Of a stretch of 64,000 bases of DNA, positions 45,250 to 54,589 are shown one piece after another (position 1 is the stretch's first letter; each line of letters starts with the position of its first letter). The notes under the pieces are model-generated. The model saw only the letters and a program-made list of their open reading frames with translations, made no database searches and had not been told where the DNA came from. The position numbers and the translations under genes were made by a program. The stretch is from Kappaphycus alvarezii (taxonomy: Eukaryota; Rhodophyta; Florideophyceae; Gigartinales; Solieriaceae). The DNA is taken from positions 290,237-354,236 of the forward strand of contig NADL03000511.1 in the NCBI GenBank assembly GCA_002205965.3, in the 5' to 3' direction.

Positions 45250-45809
45250 GTTGGAGTCAACTTGCACCTAGATCAACATCACCAGATACCTCGGCACCCG
45301 TGTCCCACCAGAAGAGTTGCGCACTATAATTTTTTCCCGCTTTAGATCCTAGAAATTCCCCGGTGCGGAACATTGCTCATTCTTTGAAGTTCGCAACGCC
45401 GCACTCCAATCCTTGACGTCCCAGTATTTCACGCTAACGTTTGTCCCTACGATAACGGTTCTGTTAAGCGCATTAAGATGCTCCGCAATCGTCTCATTTA
45501 TGCGCTCACAGGATTCTTGATTGCCCTACGCCCAATCCGCGAATGGGAATATCTCCAAGGCTCCAATCTTCCCGCCTAACTCTGTCGCCGTTTCAATCTT
45601 TATACCGATGGTCCGCAATTCGCTCTTCGGCCACAGGTTACGATGTGGCCATAATAAGTCCGCTTTCTAGATCGCATGGCTTATCCTCGTCAACCGCTCC
45701 CTCCACTCTCATCTCACGAGCCGAAGAAGCCAAAAAGGGGCCGTACCAAGCTCTTTGCTATGCTCTGGACGTAAACTTCCATCCTAGGTCATATGTTGTC
45801 TATAACTAA
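45250..45809 (+). pseudogene. Non-LTR C-terminal fragment, plus strand
   Basis: Clearest at 45600-45780: GYDVAIISPLSRSHG, followed by ISRAEEAKKGPYQALCYALD and VNFHPRS. This is the D-V-x-x-I-S-P ... A-x-x-A-K-x-x-x-Y ... F-x-P order of the endonuclease. It is most like the 57.8-kb copy (GYDVTVISPHSAPYA). Upstream frames include TRYLGTRVPPEELR, the connection part. Cut short after F-x-P. Confidence 0.65.
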
Positions 45810-46101
45810 GGCTAACCCGGTACCCAAACCGGACTCCACCGTATATCTGAATATATGACCTCTCGTAAAGGGACCAGTCCAATTGCAGAACGTCATCGAC
45901 TGCTGCTGATTCTAAGATCTTTGGTATAACAGCGAACTGTGATCGCGATAATTTAAAGGAAAAGAAAACGGCCTGAGCTCTGATAGCTCTGCTTTGTACT
46001 GACATAAAGTCCCTCTTCTCTCTCGAGAAGGTACCAGAGGTATTGCCAAAAACTTCGTTCTTTTTCACAGCCCTCATTTCAACTGCAATATTGATCCTCA
46101 C
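45784..46101 (-). CDS. Hypothetical 105-residue ORF
   Basis: The C-terminal two thirds (QAVFFSFKLSRSQFAVIPKI, LESAAVDDVLQLDWSLYER, SYIQIYGGVRFGYRVSLSY) has protein-like balance and alternating beta-strand patterns. It overlaps the end of the non-LTR fragment on the other strand by a few codons. I do not recognise it. Confidence 0.3.
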   Translation of the reverse strand: MRINIAVEMRAVKKNEVFGNTSGTFSREKRDFMSVQSRAIRAQAVFFSFKLSRSQFAVIPKILESAAVDDVLQLDWSLYERSYIQIYGGVRFGYRVSLSYRQHMT

Positions 46102-46314
46102 CCCAAAATGAACATTATCGACGCTAGTACAGAGTCTAATATTGTACTGGCTACAACTTACCTTTAACGTGGTAAAGCCTTCACGGACAGTGACACAGTC
46201 ACTCCATCAAATTGTCCCAATCCTTTTGGCTACGATGGCAACATCACTAATAATTATACCTTTGTGAGTCGATTATGGTTCTCTAGAAAACTTTAGGGTA
46301 GATAGAACATACTG

Positions 46315-46348
46315 TATATTCCAAGAGTGAAAACACCCAAGTCTCCCC
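46315..46348 (-). repeat. Terminal sequence of the Mutator-like family
   Basis: TATATTCCAAGAGTGAAAAC and ACCCAAGTCTCCCC match the inner and outer parts of the terminal sequence in the 47.7- and 56.9-kb copies. No partner end seen nearby. Confidence 0.5.
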
Positions 46349-46457
46349 ACTAATAATAACATTATTCAGACAACTACCAGTGTCGGCAAAAAAACCGCTT
46401 CTTTAACTCCTCCCCTCTTCAAACAACTAATGGAAAATCCAAAGATTGTTGAAATCC

Positions 46458-47048
46458 TCAAGGTTGCAAAGGAAATATGACCGCGGATCCGAGCGGGGAT
46501 ATGACAGCTGCTGAGGATGGGTGTATGGACGTTGCAGGGAGTTTACAGGCCCCCATGGAGTGAGGGAAGAAACGAATGGGGCGACATGATCGGATGTGGT
46601 TGCTGGTTTGGATACCTGTGGTGCACCAGGTGGCGACTACTAAACGCAGAAATCGGGTTACCGTAGTTACAAGCGGCCAAGTAATGACTATCACAGTGGT
46701 TCGTATTGAGTTCTTCGCCGGAGTGGCCTGAATCTCTGTATTCGAGGTGGAACAGTCGTTGCGTGTGTAGGAGGACGTCTTCATCATGGTGATGATAAGC
46801 GTAATTGGGGTGAAGAACAGGTGTAATCGTGGGATATCTCCAACAGGAACCCATATTCGTTTAGTGACACGTATCTCGAGCGCGGCCGTCATTGCCACCG
46901 TGACCATTACACCAAAGTTCAGCTTATTTGTATCTATCACTACACGAGATAATAGTTCGATTATTTCTACTTTGGACCGGTGGGTTGCTCGAAACTGCTT
47001 TTGGTGAGCAGTAGTTCTTTTGCTGTGAAATCTGCATGTCTTTTCCAC
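46458..47048 (-). other. Long open frame of doubtful coding status
   Basis: The minus strand is open for 196 codons, but its translation is rich in Thr, Val and Ile with no motif. The plus strand from ATG 46477 (MTADPSGDMTAAEDGCMDVA) is also mostly open, with three stops. One strand may be a decayed gene; I cannot decide which. Confidence 0.3.
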
Positions 47049-47124
47049 AGGTTTTTAGCGGCGGCTAATAGTGGGGAGTCATTCCTGGGGGAGTCCTGTT
47101 GGTACGGGTTGGTAATGTTTGGGT

Positions 47125-47200
47125 GTTTTTACTATATTCGATCTATCATACACTGGGATAGGTCGGAAATATCTTTCAACAGTAAAACACCCAAACGTTT
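47125..47200. repeat. Fold-back copy of the Mutator-like family
   Basis: GTTTGGGTGTTTTTACT at the left faces AGTAAAACACCCAAAC at the right (one extra T), with the family's GGGATAGGTCGGAAATATCT part between. This shows that GTTTGGGTGTTTTACT acts as a terminal inverted repeat. Confidence 0.65.
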
Positions 47201-47363
47201 TCTCTGTAGACACTGAAGGTGGGAAACTAGTGGGATAAGCAGACCGGTCATATCCTATACTGAGCAGAATCGGACAGGAGCGTTAGGGCACGAAAATAGG
47301 GAACTGATAGCAGAGGTTACTGTCACAGGGGTTTTTCGTTTTCGTTGAATGATCGCTGATCAT

Positions 47364-47981
47364 TTACTTTGAAAAACTCACACTAACACCCAAGCCTATG
47401 ATTACTCCGAATAACACTGCTGGGCTCCAGGATGGACTACTATCTACTTTCGATTTGATGTCTCTATGATTAGAACCAAGAAATTGTTGGTCACACTGCT
47501 TCACAGTCCTACCTCGGTAGATACCAGTGGTAGATAATAACCTAGTGTATTCAGTGCAATACACCAGTGCGGATAAGTATTTCTGACATTGCACGCCGCC
47601 GCAGCCGTCATGTGCAATGCGGCCTGCTTGATGGCTGGCCTGAAGGTAGCATTTTAGGGAGCGTAGTTCGTTCCCCATTACTGTGTCGGTATACCCTTTT
47701 TGAGTTGATTGCGGTTGTCTGGAAAACCATGGGATAGACCGGATATATCTTCCAAGAGTAAAACACCCAAACCTTTTCCCCTTTCTGACATTGGCAATAT
47801 AAAAAGACCATTCTGACCCTCCTAGAACAATTACTGACAGTGTAGATGCATATACAGGTATGAGCACAATCAAGACAAGGAGAATCAGAAGTGTAGTCAG
47901 GGTGACGAATGACAAAGAAAATCTACGTTGCGAATTGAAACAGACATAACAGGATAAGACATTAAAGAGAGCACTGGTCAA
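47364..47981 (-). pseudogene. Membrane-protein-like ORF interrupted by a mini-transposon
   Basis: The 205-residue frame has one clear membrane segment near residue 30 (TTLLILLVLIVLIPVYA) and a hydrophobic end (SPAVLFGVIIGLGVSVSF). Residues from about KGKRFGCFTLGRYIRSIPW to HDGCGG come from a 193-bp Mutator-like insert (47589-47781), not from the original gene. Removing the insert and one 9-bp repeat changes the frame downstream to NTYPHWCIALNTLGYYLPLV and a stop soon after. The host gene is not recognised; both versions of its C-terminus are possible. Confidence 0.4.
47589..47781 (-). mobile_element. 193-bp Mutator-like mini-transposon
   Basis: Flanked by TTTCTGACA (47580-47588 and 47782-47790; the match extends by TTG). 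It begins TTGCACGCC and ends CTTTTCCCC. Its right 66 bp (47715-47780) are identical to the insert at 56921-56986. The rest matches 58.40-58.53 kb almost exactly. It has no coding capacity of its own for a transposase. Confidence 0.75.
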
Positions 47982-47989
47982 ATGGACAT

Positions 47990-48963
47990 AGGATGTTCAT
48001 TAATATTTTAGCACCGAAGGCAGATTCAAAATTGTTCGTCACACAATCGGAGCTGTAATTTTCAAAAGGAGCAACAAACTGGGAATCTCAGTATTCAGGG
48101 AGCATGAATAGGGAGGATTGGCGAGCAAAAACTGGAAGTTTTGGCTTTGTTGATCTCGAGAACGGGACTTGTTGAGCGATCTGGAAACGAAAAGCTTATG
48201 ATTGTGGAGCGGAACAAGGAGTCATGTGAATGGTGAGCCGACAATGGAGGGTGAAGGACAGGTTTTCCAACGAGAGGGGTTCTTCAGTGGAGCTCAATGG
48301 GCGGGATTAGCGAACTGGCGTAATGTGGAAGGGCTTTTATCATTGGAAGGGGGAGGGGCGGTTTTTAGTGGAACTGGGAGGGACTTTTGTGACTCTCCTC
48401 GGGAGAGGGGTGTGAGTGATTCAAAGGTAGGGAAATAGGAGATTTGTGCATAAAACGGAGAGAAGCGCTGTTGTGACGGAAACAGAAAAGCGGGATTATT
48501 CAGCGGGAGGGAGAGATGGACTTTGTGATTCGATCGGAGTAAGCGGTAGTTACTGGAACGAGGAGTAAAGGATAGATTACTGAGCGGAAGGGGAGGTAAG
48601 GTTGTTACTGAAACGGGAAGGACTGGGATGGTCAATCATGCGGAACGGTGAGAGAGATCTGGAGCTTGTTAGCGCTACTGGACAGAAGGGCGCTGTCAAG
48701 TACGCAAAACAGGAAATGAAGGACTGGACTAAAACGGAATATCGAGGGGGGCCTTGCTTCCAGAAGGAGATGGGCTATAAAGGCCTGGACTGGAAGCGTT
48801 GGTGAATTACGAATGGCGAGGTTCTTGAATGCCATGTGTAGTTGGGGATTGTGCCTGGATCAGGGAGGGGGAGTTGAACAACGGTCTCGATGGGTAGGTC
48901 GGCCAATGCATAGGGAGCCAATCTGTGTCGTCTTAACGGTAGGGTTTCAAACTACAATCAGGG
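47990..48963 (+). other. G-rich flank with quasi-repeats, no recognised gene
   Basis: The plus strand is purine-rich, with loosely repeated GATTACTGAGCGGAAGGGGA- and TTACTGAAACGGGAAGGACT-like words between 48480 and 48630. The ORFs at 48202-48438 and 48813-49157 are Gly/Arg-rich without motifs. Confidence 0.35.
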
Positions 48964-49683
48964 TGATAGGGGTAAATCGTCGGGAGAAGAGATACTTAGA
49001 ACCAACTACCCCAAGACGGAGGTGTTGCGAGCGACAAAAGTGCTACCGTGGTATAGTTGAACAAATAAAAAGGAGTGTATATGGGAGAGAGTTGAGAGGG
49101 CTACAAGCAAGTATAAAAGGGGCAGGGTCTACCACTGATGCTCTGCGACCAGCTTAGGAAAAAGTTTTCTAGGGTCTGAAGTTGACTCTCAACTTCCTAC
49201 TACTCGGAGCTTGACCTGAAGTTGTCTGCCAACTTGCTTGACCTCTCAAGGAGGAAGCACTTTACTCAGCTTATATAGACTTTTCGGCTAATCCTAAAGT
49301 CTCAATCAAACATACTAAATACCATAAAACGCATTCACGGGAATCGTGTGAACCAGAGAGACCATTAGAAGATATTTCCTCAAGGTAAATATCTAGGTGC
49401 CATACCCATGCCAGCCACCCATCGGCCAGGGGTGGGAATTGATGTGGCCATTATATAGACCTTTCAGAGTCACTCGTAGTATCACCCACAACCTAGAACT
49501 GTACTGACATCCACTATGACAGCGTGTCCTAAAATAAAAAATCAACCGATGAATTTGCCACACTCACCCAAATTAAAAATATCTTGCAAATTCAAAAACT
49601 GTAAAAATATCTTCCCAGTTCCAATACTGTATACAATTATGGTCCTCATCTAAATTTTTTCGTGTGCGAATTTGCGCACATCA
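48964..49683 (-). repeat. gypsy-3 3' LTR
   Basis: On the minus strand it runs TGATGTGCGC ... CCCCTATCA, so the ends are TGAT/ATCA inverted. Two TATA-like elements on that strand, CTATATAATGG (about 49461) and TCTATATAAGC (about 49280). The second is followed by CTGAGTAAAG, found also in gypsy-4 and in the 12.2/30.1-kb repeats. Confidence 0.95.
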
Positions 49684-49700
49684 CGCCCTCCCGCTCAAGA
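49684..49700 (-). other. gypsy-3 polypurine tract
   Basis: On the minus strand TTGAGCGGGAGGGCG comes directly before the LTR start TGATGTG. Confidence 0.65.
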
Positions 49701-49716
49701 CGAACGTCCCGGCTCG

Positions 49717-50182
49717 TCACTGCTCTTGTTGTTCTTGTGGGAGTTCTATCCATTCATCAGGGAGAGTATAGGGTTCACTATAAGGATATGGTAGTAGCTC
49801 ATTTCCAATATGATGAGAGAGTGTGTACCGTGCGATGACCGGCTCATCTCCTTGGTCAAGAGTTTCGTAGATTCGGCGTATGGTTTCATAGTGTTCTCTA
49901 ATGAGCTCCTCCCGTTTCACTTCTCCAAACCTTCCAAATGTGAGGTAGTAAACGTAGTATGCAAACTTTTCTGGCAACGGGTCCAGAAACGGGTATCTGA
50001 AGGAGAAAAAAACTCGCAACATAAGGACTGAGTCCTCACGAGTAAGGTGCGCCCCGTGAATGGTCTGGAAGCACATGCAAATACTAATGCAAAAAAGGAA
50101 ATTACTTCTGCTTCTCGAGGGTCCTCTGTCATTTCGCGAAGCCAACGTCTAATTGGTAGCGTCCAATAATTAAGGATGCATA
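49717..50182 (-). CDS. gypsy-3 post-integrase domain, second copy (D2)
   Basis: The frame 50145-49717 and a few codons before it form the second copy of a domain of about 110 residues. It reads ISICMCFQTIHGAHL, EDSVLMLRVFFSF, FGRFGEVKREELI, then LLPYPYSEPYTLPDEW and stops at QEQQEQ. It aligns without gaps with D1 just upstream (50363-50800), 37 identities in about 110 by my count. In gypsy-4 the same region is joined in frame to D1 through LIIGRLPIRRWLREM, so in an intact element D1, a basic linker and D2 are probably one polypeptide fused to Pol. A hydrophobic stretch (FFAISICMCF) begins the domain. No known family recognised. Confidence 0.65.
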
Positions 50183-51001
50183 GTTTCCCCCTGGGAGACT
50201 AGGCGGTGTTTGAGGCGATCTTCTTGGCGATCTTCCTCGCTGCTCCCGACGCCTTGCCCTCTTCGATGATCCGCCCCGATCACTTGATGGTCCAGCTCGT
50301 ATCATCATCACGGCCTCGGGAGGATCCTGGTCTTCGGCTGAGGTTGTATTTCTGAGCGGAGCAACGTAAGGTTCCCATAGAGGATATGGGACCAGTCGAT
50401 ATTCCATATCAGGGGGCAAGCTGTAACCTCTCAGTCGCACATCTTGGTTGTTCTTGAGAAATACGTAAACTGGACGGATAATGTTCAGATATGTTTGCGA
50501 CAAGTCTCCGATAGCTACCATTCCATACCTCCCTATAGAGTAATGATATATGACTTCCACAAACTCTGGACCTGCTTCCGTGAACCTTCCGTTTTGGAAT
50601 GAGAATAGAACTCTGATCAATAGTCGGAAATCTTCTTGAGGTAGCAATGGTCCGTTCAACGTACGAAAACATAGGCATATATTAATGTAGAAATGGATGA
50701 TTACGTGGAGTTCGTAGTAGTCACGCGTAATCGAGATGATCCATTCCCAGGCCCTTTTTCCTCCCATAGGAATCATTCTATAGTTAAAGATGAGTATGCC
50801 CCGTGGTTGCGCATAGTCCTGTGTGAGAAGGAATTCTTCAGGCCTCTGATGGTAAGGGACTAGACGACGTGCATGGATGGCCCTCCTTGATCTCTTCCCT
50901 GAGCTTGAACATAGCTTATAGTGCGGGTGTCTTTCCTCCGTGACGACGCAAGGATTCGAGTACTTTGTTTGGAAGGCCGGCCACTTCACAGCCTGCTGCA
51001 T
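50129..51001 (-). CDS. gypsy-3 integrase C-terminus fused to the first copy of the unknown domain (D1)
   Basis: A 290-residue frame. Residues 1-55 are the end of the integrase (KAIHARRLVPYHQR-type sequence, as in gypsy-1 near 16.2 kb). Residues 68-215 are D1: ILIFNYRMIPMGGKRAW, then YINICLCFRTLNGPLLPQED, RLLIRVLFSFQN, SIGRYGMVAIGDL, RLVPYPLWEPYVAP. Residues 240-266 are a basic, Arg/Ser/Pro-rich linker (SSKRARRREQRGRSPRRSP), like a nuclear-localisation or nucleic-acid-binding segment. The frame then reaches the start of D2 and stops after a shift. This is where some gypsy elements carry env or a chromodomain; D1 looks like neither. Confidence 0.7.
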   Translation of the reverse strand: MQQAVKWPAFQTKYSNPCVVTEERHPHYKLCSSSGKRSRRAIHARRLVPYHQRPEEFLLTQDYAQPRGILIFNYRMIPMGGKRAWEWIISITRDYYELHVIIHFYINICLCFRTLNGPLLPQEDFRLLIRVLFSFQNGRFTEAGPEFVEVIYHYSIGRYGMVAIGDLSQTYLNIIRPVYVFLKNNQDVRLRGYSLPPDMEYRLVPYPLWEPYVAPLRNTTSAEDQDPPEAVMMIRAGPSSDRGGSSKRARRREQRGRSPRRSPQTPPSLPGGNYASLIIGRYQLDVGFAK

Positions 51002-51082
51002 TGCTTTCCCATGTACTACAAGTACTTTAGAGCCGACTGAAAGGTTTGGACTGGAGGCTCTTCATTTTATTTCTTGTCTGTG

Positions 51083-51972
51083 TTAGCGCGCGGTGTGATC
51101 TCCAGCCTTCAGTGGCCAGTAGTTCGACTTCTCTACTCTCTTCATCGATAATATTTGTTTCCATGTCTCTCTGTAACATTCTAGGAGCCTTCCGTACATT
51201 AGCTCGAATGGTGACCGTCCGCTTCTTCCTCTTCTTCGACGATAGCCGTATAACACTTTTGGTAAGGCATCTTCCCACTGGATTTCATTCTCCGACATAG
51301 TTTTCGATATTGCTCGTTTGATGGTTCCAACCATCCTCTCCGCTTTACCGTTTGACATAGGAGCGTATGCGAGAACTGTCTTCAGCTGAATCCCTTTCTC
51401 GTCCAAAAACGAAGCAGTGAAGTTGCAGTAAAACAAAGGGCGTTATCTGAGATGATCCTTTTTGGAAGACCAAACGGTTCAATTATTTCTTTTTCGATGA
51501 ATCTCAGGACCACCTCAGCATTGGCCTCCTCAACTGCAACTGCTATTGGCCATCCAGTAAGATGTTCCACCCCTATAAGGAGGTATTTGTTTCCGGAAGA
51601 GGTTTCCTTGAATGGGCCGGCAAAGTCAATTGAGAAGGTTTCAAAGAGAGCGGAAACTGGAAAGCTTAGGGTTGTCTTATACTTTCGTATCGGAGTGAAT
51701 TTTTGACAGTTGTCACAGCTTTTCACGAAATTATAGACGTCCTTATGGATACTGGGCCACCAGAATCTCTCCGTAATGAATTTTTTGGTTGTTTCGAGAT
51801 CCCAATGCCCTAACTCATCATGAAAAGTCCTCAAGATCTTGATTCTTTCTTTCAAAGGGGCCACTAGTCGAGGACCGGCTTTTGTGTGTCGGAAGAGTTT
51901 CCCATTCCACAATGTAAAGGCCTTTTGGTTCCTGCGTACCCAATTTCTGTGTTCGAGATCAACCTTTCTCAT
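51083..51972 (-). pseudogene. gypsy-3 integrase (core)
   Basis: Two frames overlap at 51436/51382. First: FHDELGHWDLETTKKF and SCDNCQKFTPI form the H-x4-H / C-x2-C zinc site; FETFSIDFAGPF has the first Asp and LPKRIISDNALCF the second. Second: PMSNGKAERMVGTIKRA has the Glu. Then LYGYRRRRGRSGRSPFELMY. All catalytic residues are present. A single frame change separates the second Asp from the Glu. Another near 51020-51080 leads to the C-terminal part. Confidence 0.9.
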
Positions 51973-51991
51973 TTCTAGTCCATCAAGGAAT

Positions 51992-52507
51992 TTAATAAGT
52001 CCGTGAATATAGCTTCGTACTCGTTATCGATCGGCACTTGAACTTCGGCAACTCCGACGATGTCTCCGAAGCTTTTTCATTTGGAATCAATGGATCCCTC
52101 AAGCGGGATAGGTAATCGGCAGGCTGATTATTGCGTCCGGGCCTATACACAATTTCAAACCGATATTCTGCGAAAATGTCGAGCCATCGGGCCAAGCGGT
52201 GATGTACATCTTTCTTTTGGAATGCTGTCTTAAGTGCCTGGTGATCAGTTATCAAGACAAATTTCTCGAGTGATAAAAGGTAAACACGAAACTTTTTCAG
52301 TGCGAAGACGACAGCTAGCGCTTCTTTCTCGCAGACTGAGTATCTCTTTTCCGCATCATTCAGAGTGCGACTTGCGAATTGAACAGGGTGTAGTCTTCCG
52401 TTTTCGTCTTTTTGGGACAAAATGGCACCCAAAGACCGTTCTGAGGCATCTGTCTCCACAACAAATGGTCTCTTGAAATCTGGATACATGAGCACTGGGG
52501 GACACAT
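51992..52507 (-). pseudogene. gypsy-3 RNase H
   Basis: Open for 171 residues: FVVETDASERSLGAILSQKD (D), VQFASRTLNDAEKRYSVCEK and EALAVVFALKKF (E), VLITDHQALKTAF (D), then YRPGRNNQPADYLSRL, the conserved end before integrase (final D in PADYLSR). Intact domain, in a different frame from the RT before it (52356-52973). Confidence 0.92.
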
Positions 52508-53412
52508 AGCTTATCTTTAAGCTCTTCAAATGCGGTTTGCATTTCCTTGTTCCATAAAATTTTCCGTTCTTTGTTGTGCTGGCATGTAACGGTGCTGCAG
52601 TCTTGGCGAAATCTTTGATAAATCTCCTGTAATATGAGGCCAGTCCTAAGAAGCTTCGAACCTCCGTCTTTGAAGCGGGCCTTGGTGCCAACTTGATTTT
52701 TTTCGTTTTCTCTGGATCCACTTTAATTCCCTCTTGATCGACGATATGACCGAGTAATTGGATAGACGTTTTCGCAAAGAAGCATTTGCTTAACTTAATT
52801 TTCAGGCTGTACGCATCTATTTTCTCCACCACAGTCTTGACATGCGATATGTGCTGATCCAAGGTTTTTGAGAATATCACTACATCATCGATATAAACTC
52901 TTGCAAATGGAAGTCCTTTCAAAACCTCGTTCATCATTCTTTGGAATGTAGCTGGGGCATTCATTGAGACCAAAAGGCATACTTCGAACCTGAATGTACC
53001 GGCTTTGCTGGTAAAAGTTGTTTTTCCTTACATTTTTCATCTAATGGAATCTGCCAATAACCAGTGTAAAGATCAATTGAGGTGAAGTATCTCCCGTCCT
53101 TCAAGTCCTCGAGGATTTCCTCCATATTCGGAATCGGAAATCGATCGGGTATCATTCTCTGGTTCAGTTGTCGGTAATCGACGCAAAAACGCAGCTTTCC
53201 ATCCTTCTTTGGTGCGACCACAACTGGAAATGACCATGGGGATGAAACTGGCCGAATGATAATTTTTCCAGCATACTTGTAACATTCTCTGAGATAAATT
53301 GGTCATATTTTGGCGGTTGACGTCTAGGCCTGTGGTAAATTGGTTGAGTATCGGTAAGTTCAAATGAGTGAGTGACCGGTACACTTGCTTGTCTTAAATC
53401 GATACACTCCAT
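52356..53412 (-). pseudogene. gypsy-3 reverse transcriptase
   Basis: Three frames: 53412-53164 (TQPIYHRPRRQPPKYDQFI, the RT start), 53221-52961 (VAPKKDGKLRFCVDYRQLNQ, RYFTSIDLYTGYWQIPLDE with the motif A Asp), and 52973-52356 (SMNAPATFQRMMNEVLKGL, FARVYIDDVVIFSK with the two catalytic Asp, IQLLGHIVDQEGIKVDPEK and SFLGLASYYRRFIKDFAK). All active-site residues are intact; each junction is a small indel. Confidence 0.92.
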
Positions 53413-53879
53413 GCAATTACTTCGGAAGATGTTAACATGTCGGATATTTCATTGAGGCGGGGGGGAAGGTGCTGTACTTTTTCTTGAATTTCTCCATTTG
53501 GCGCCCTTTTCTTGATCTCACCTCCAAATTTTGAAGGACCTTCCGGCGTGCTCACATCTTCAGATATGGAATCGATATATTCCTGTTTTCCTGCAATTGT
53601 AATCTTCTTTCATGCCCGAATTCCGTCCTTTGATTCGATATTATCGCAAAAAGAAACACATTCAGGTGTCAACCTACCCTAGAATTCCATCTTCATCTGT
53701 TTCAAACCCAGAATCATAATCGTCCCATGCATGTTCAGTCCCCCGAGCGTACCCTTCTCACTTCCGAAAGTGTTAGTTGGTTCGGAATCTTCGCTGTCAT
53801 AGCTAGAAGTGAAATCTTCACTGTCCGTTCTTTAATCTTCCGGATGTGTGCTTTTGTCGAAATCCAGGGGCATCTTCAC

Positions 53880-54540
53880 GTTCTGCCGTCAACATTAACT
53901 GAAACGATTTGGTTGCCCAAGTCAATGCAGGTCCCTAGTCTTTCCATGGTAGGACAGCCAATGATTGCATCGAAAGGGAGCTCCGGCATGACAGAAAGTC
54001 TACATCAACTTTAGAGTCCCCAAAGAACACGGAAACCTTGTTAACAGTGCCCATGCATTTTGAGACGGTTCCATCCGCCACAGTTATTCTTCGAGTAGTT
54101 GGAATAATTTCGAGACCTAATCTGTCACCAAAGTTTCTGAATAAGGTTTGGAACAGCGCCCGAATCGAAAAGAGCTTGGGTTTGCATTCCCAATACTTTG
54201 ACTGGTACTAGTTTAAGACGTCTTGGTGCTGTCGAGGCCGATTGAAGAAACAGTTTCTTACCCTTAGCGGACTTATTAGACCTGATAATTTTTTTGAGTT
54301 CTTTCTCGCATCCTCTGCGTCGCCCCTCAAAAGTTGACCAAACGTTATCCCAGTTGGGGCCGATGCAAGCTCAGCCACCAAATTGTACTTCTTCACATAT
54401 TCTAGTACGTCCTTCGGGATACTCTTAAATTTCTTACTCTTTTCGTCTTCTTGGCCGAAGTGTTTCCCACCCTGGAACAACTTGATCAAGCCTCTTGGTT
54501 CGAGGAGGTACAGGTGCTGGGATATGCTCCAGCATTCCAT
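53880..54540 (-). pseudogene. gypsy-3 protease and upstream linker
   Basis: The frame 54540-54208 reads YVKKYNLVAELASAPTGITF, GQLLRGDAEDARKNSKK, the linker seen before gypsy-1 protease. At 54155-54166 the minus strand encodes D-S-G-A in LFDSGAVPN, the aspartic protease active site. Further on, ELPFDAIIGCPTMERLG near 53960 matches FDEIVGCPL of gypsy-1. The parts are in different frames. Confidence 0.8.
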
Positions 54541-54589
54541 AATCTAGCCTAGGTTTTTTCGACAAAATTCCCTTCCCCATCCCTTTTTG

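Noticed and set aside
46458-47048. A 196-residue minus ORF as a real gene
   Set aside because: Composition is Thr/Val/Ile-rich without motifs, and the opposite strand is almost as open; no support beyond length.
48480-48630. A tandem repeat or CRISPR-like array in the G-rich flank
   Set aside because: Words such as GATTACTGAGCGG recur loosely but spacing and sequence are irregular; no fixed repeat-spacer pattern. No CRISPR array is present anywhere in the window.
49810-50031. Plus-strand ORFs within gypsy-3 (for example 49810-50031, 51452-51706, 53727-54014, 54749-54991)
   Set aside because: They are shadows of the minus-strand Gag-Pol frames.
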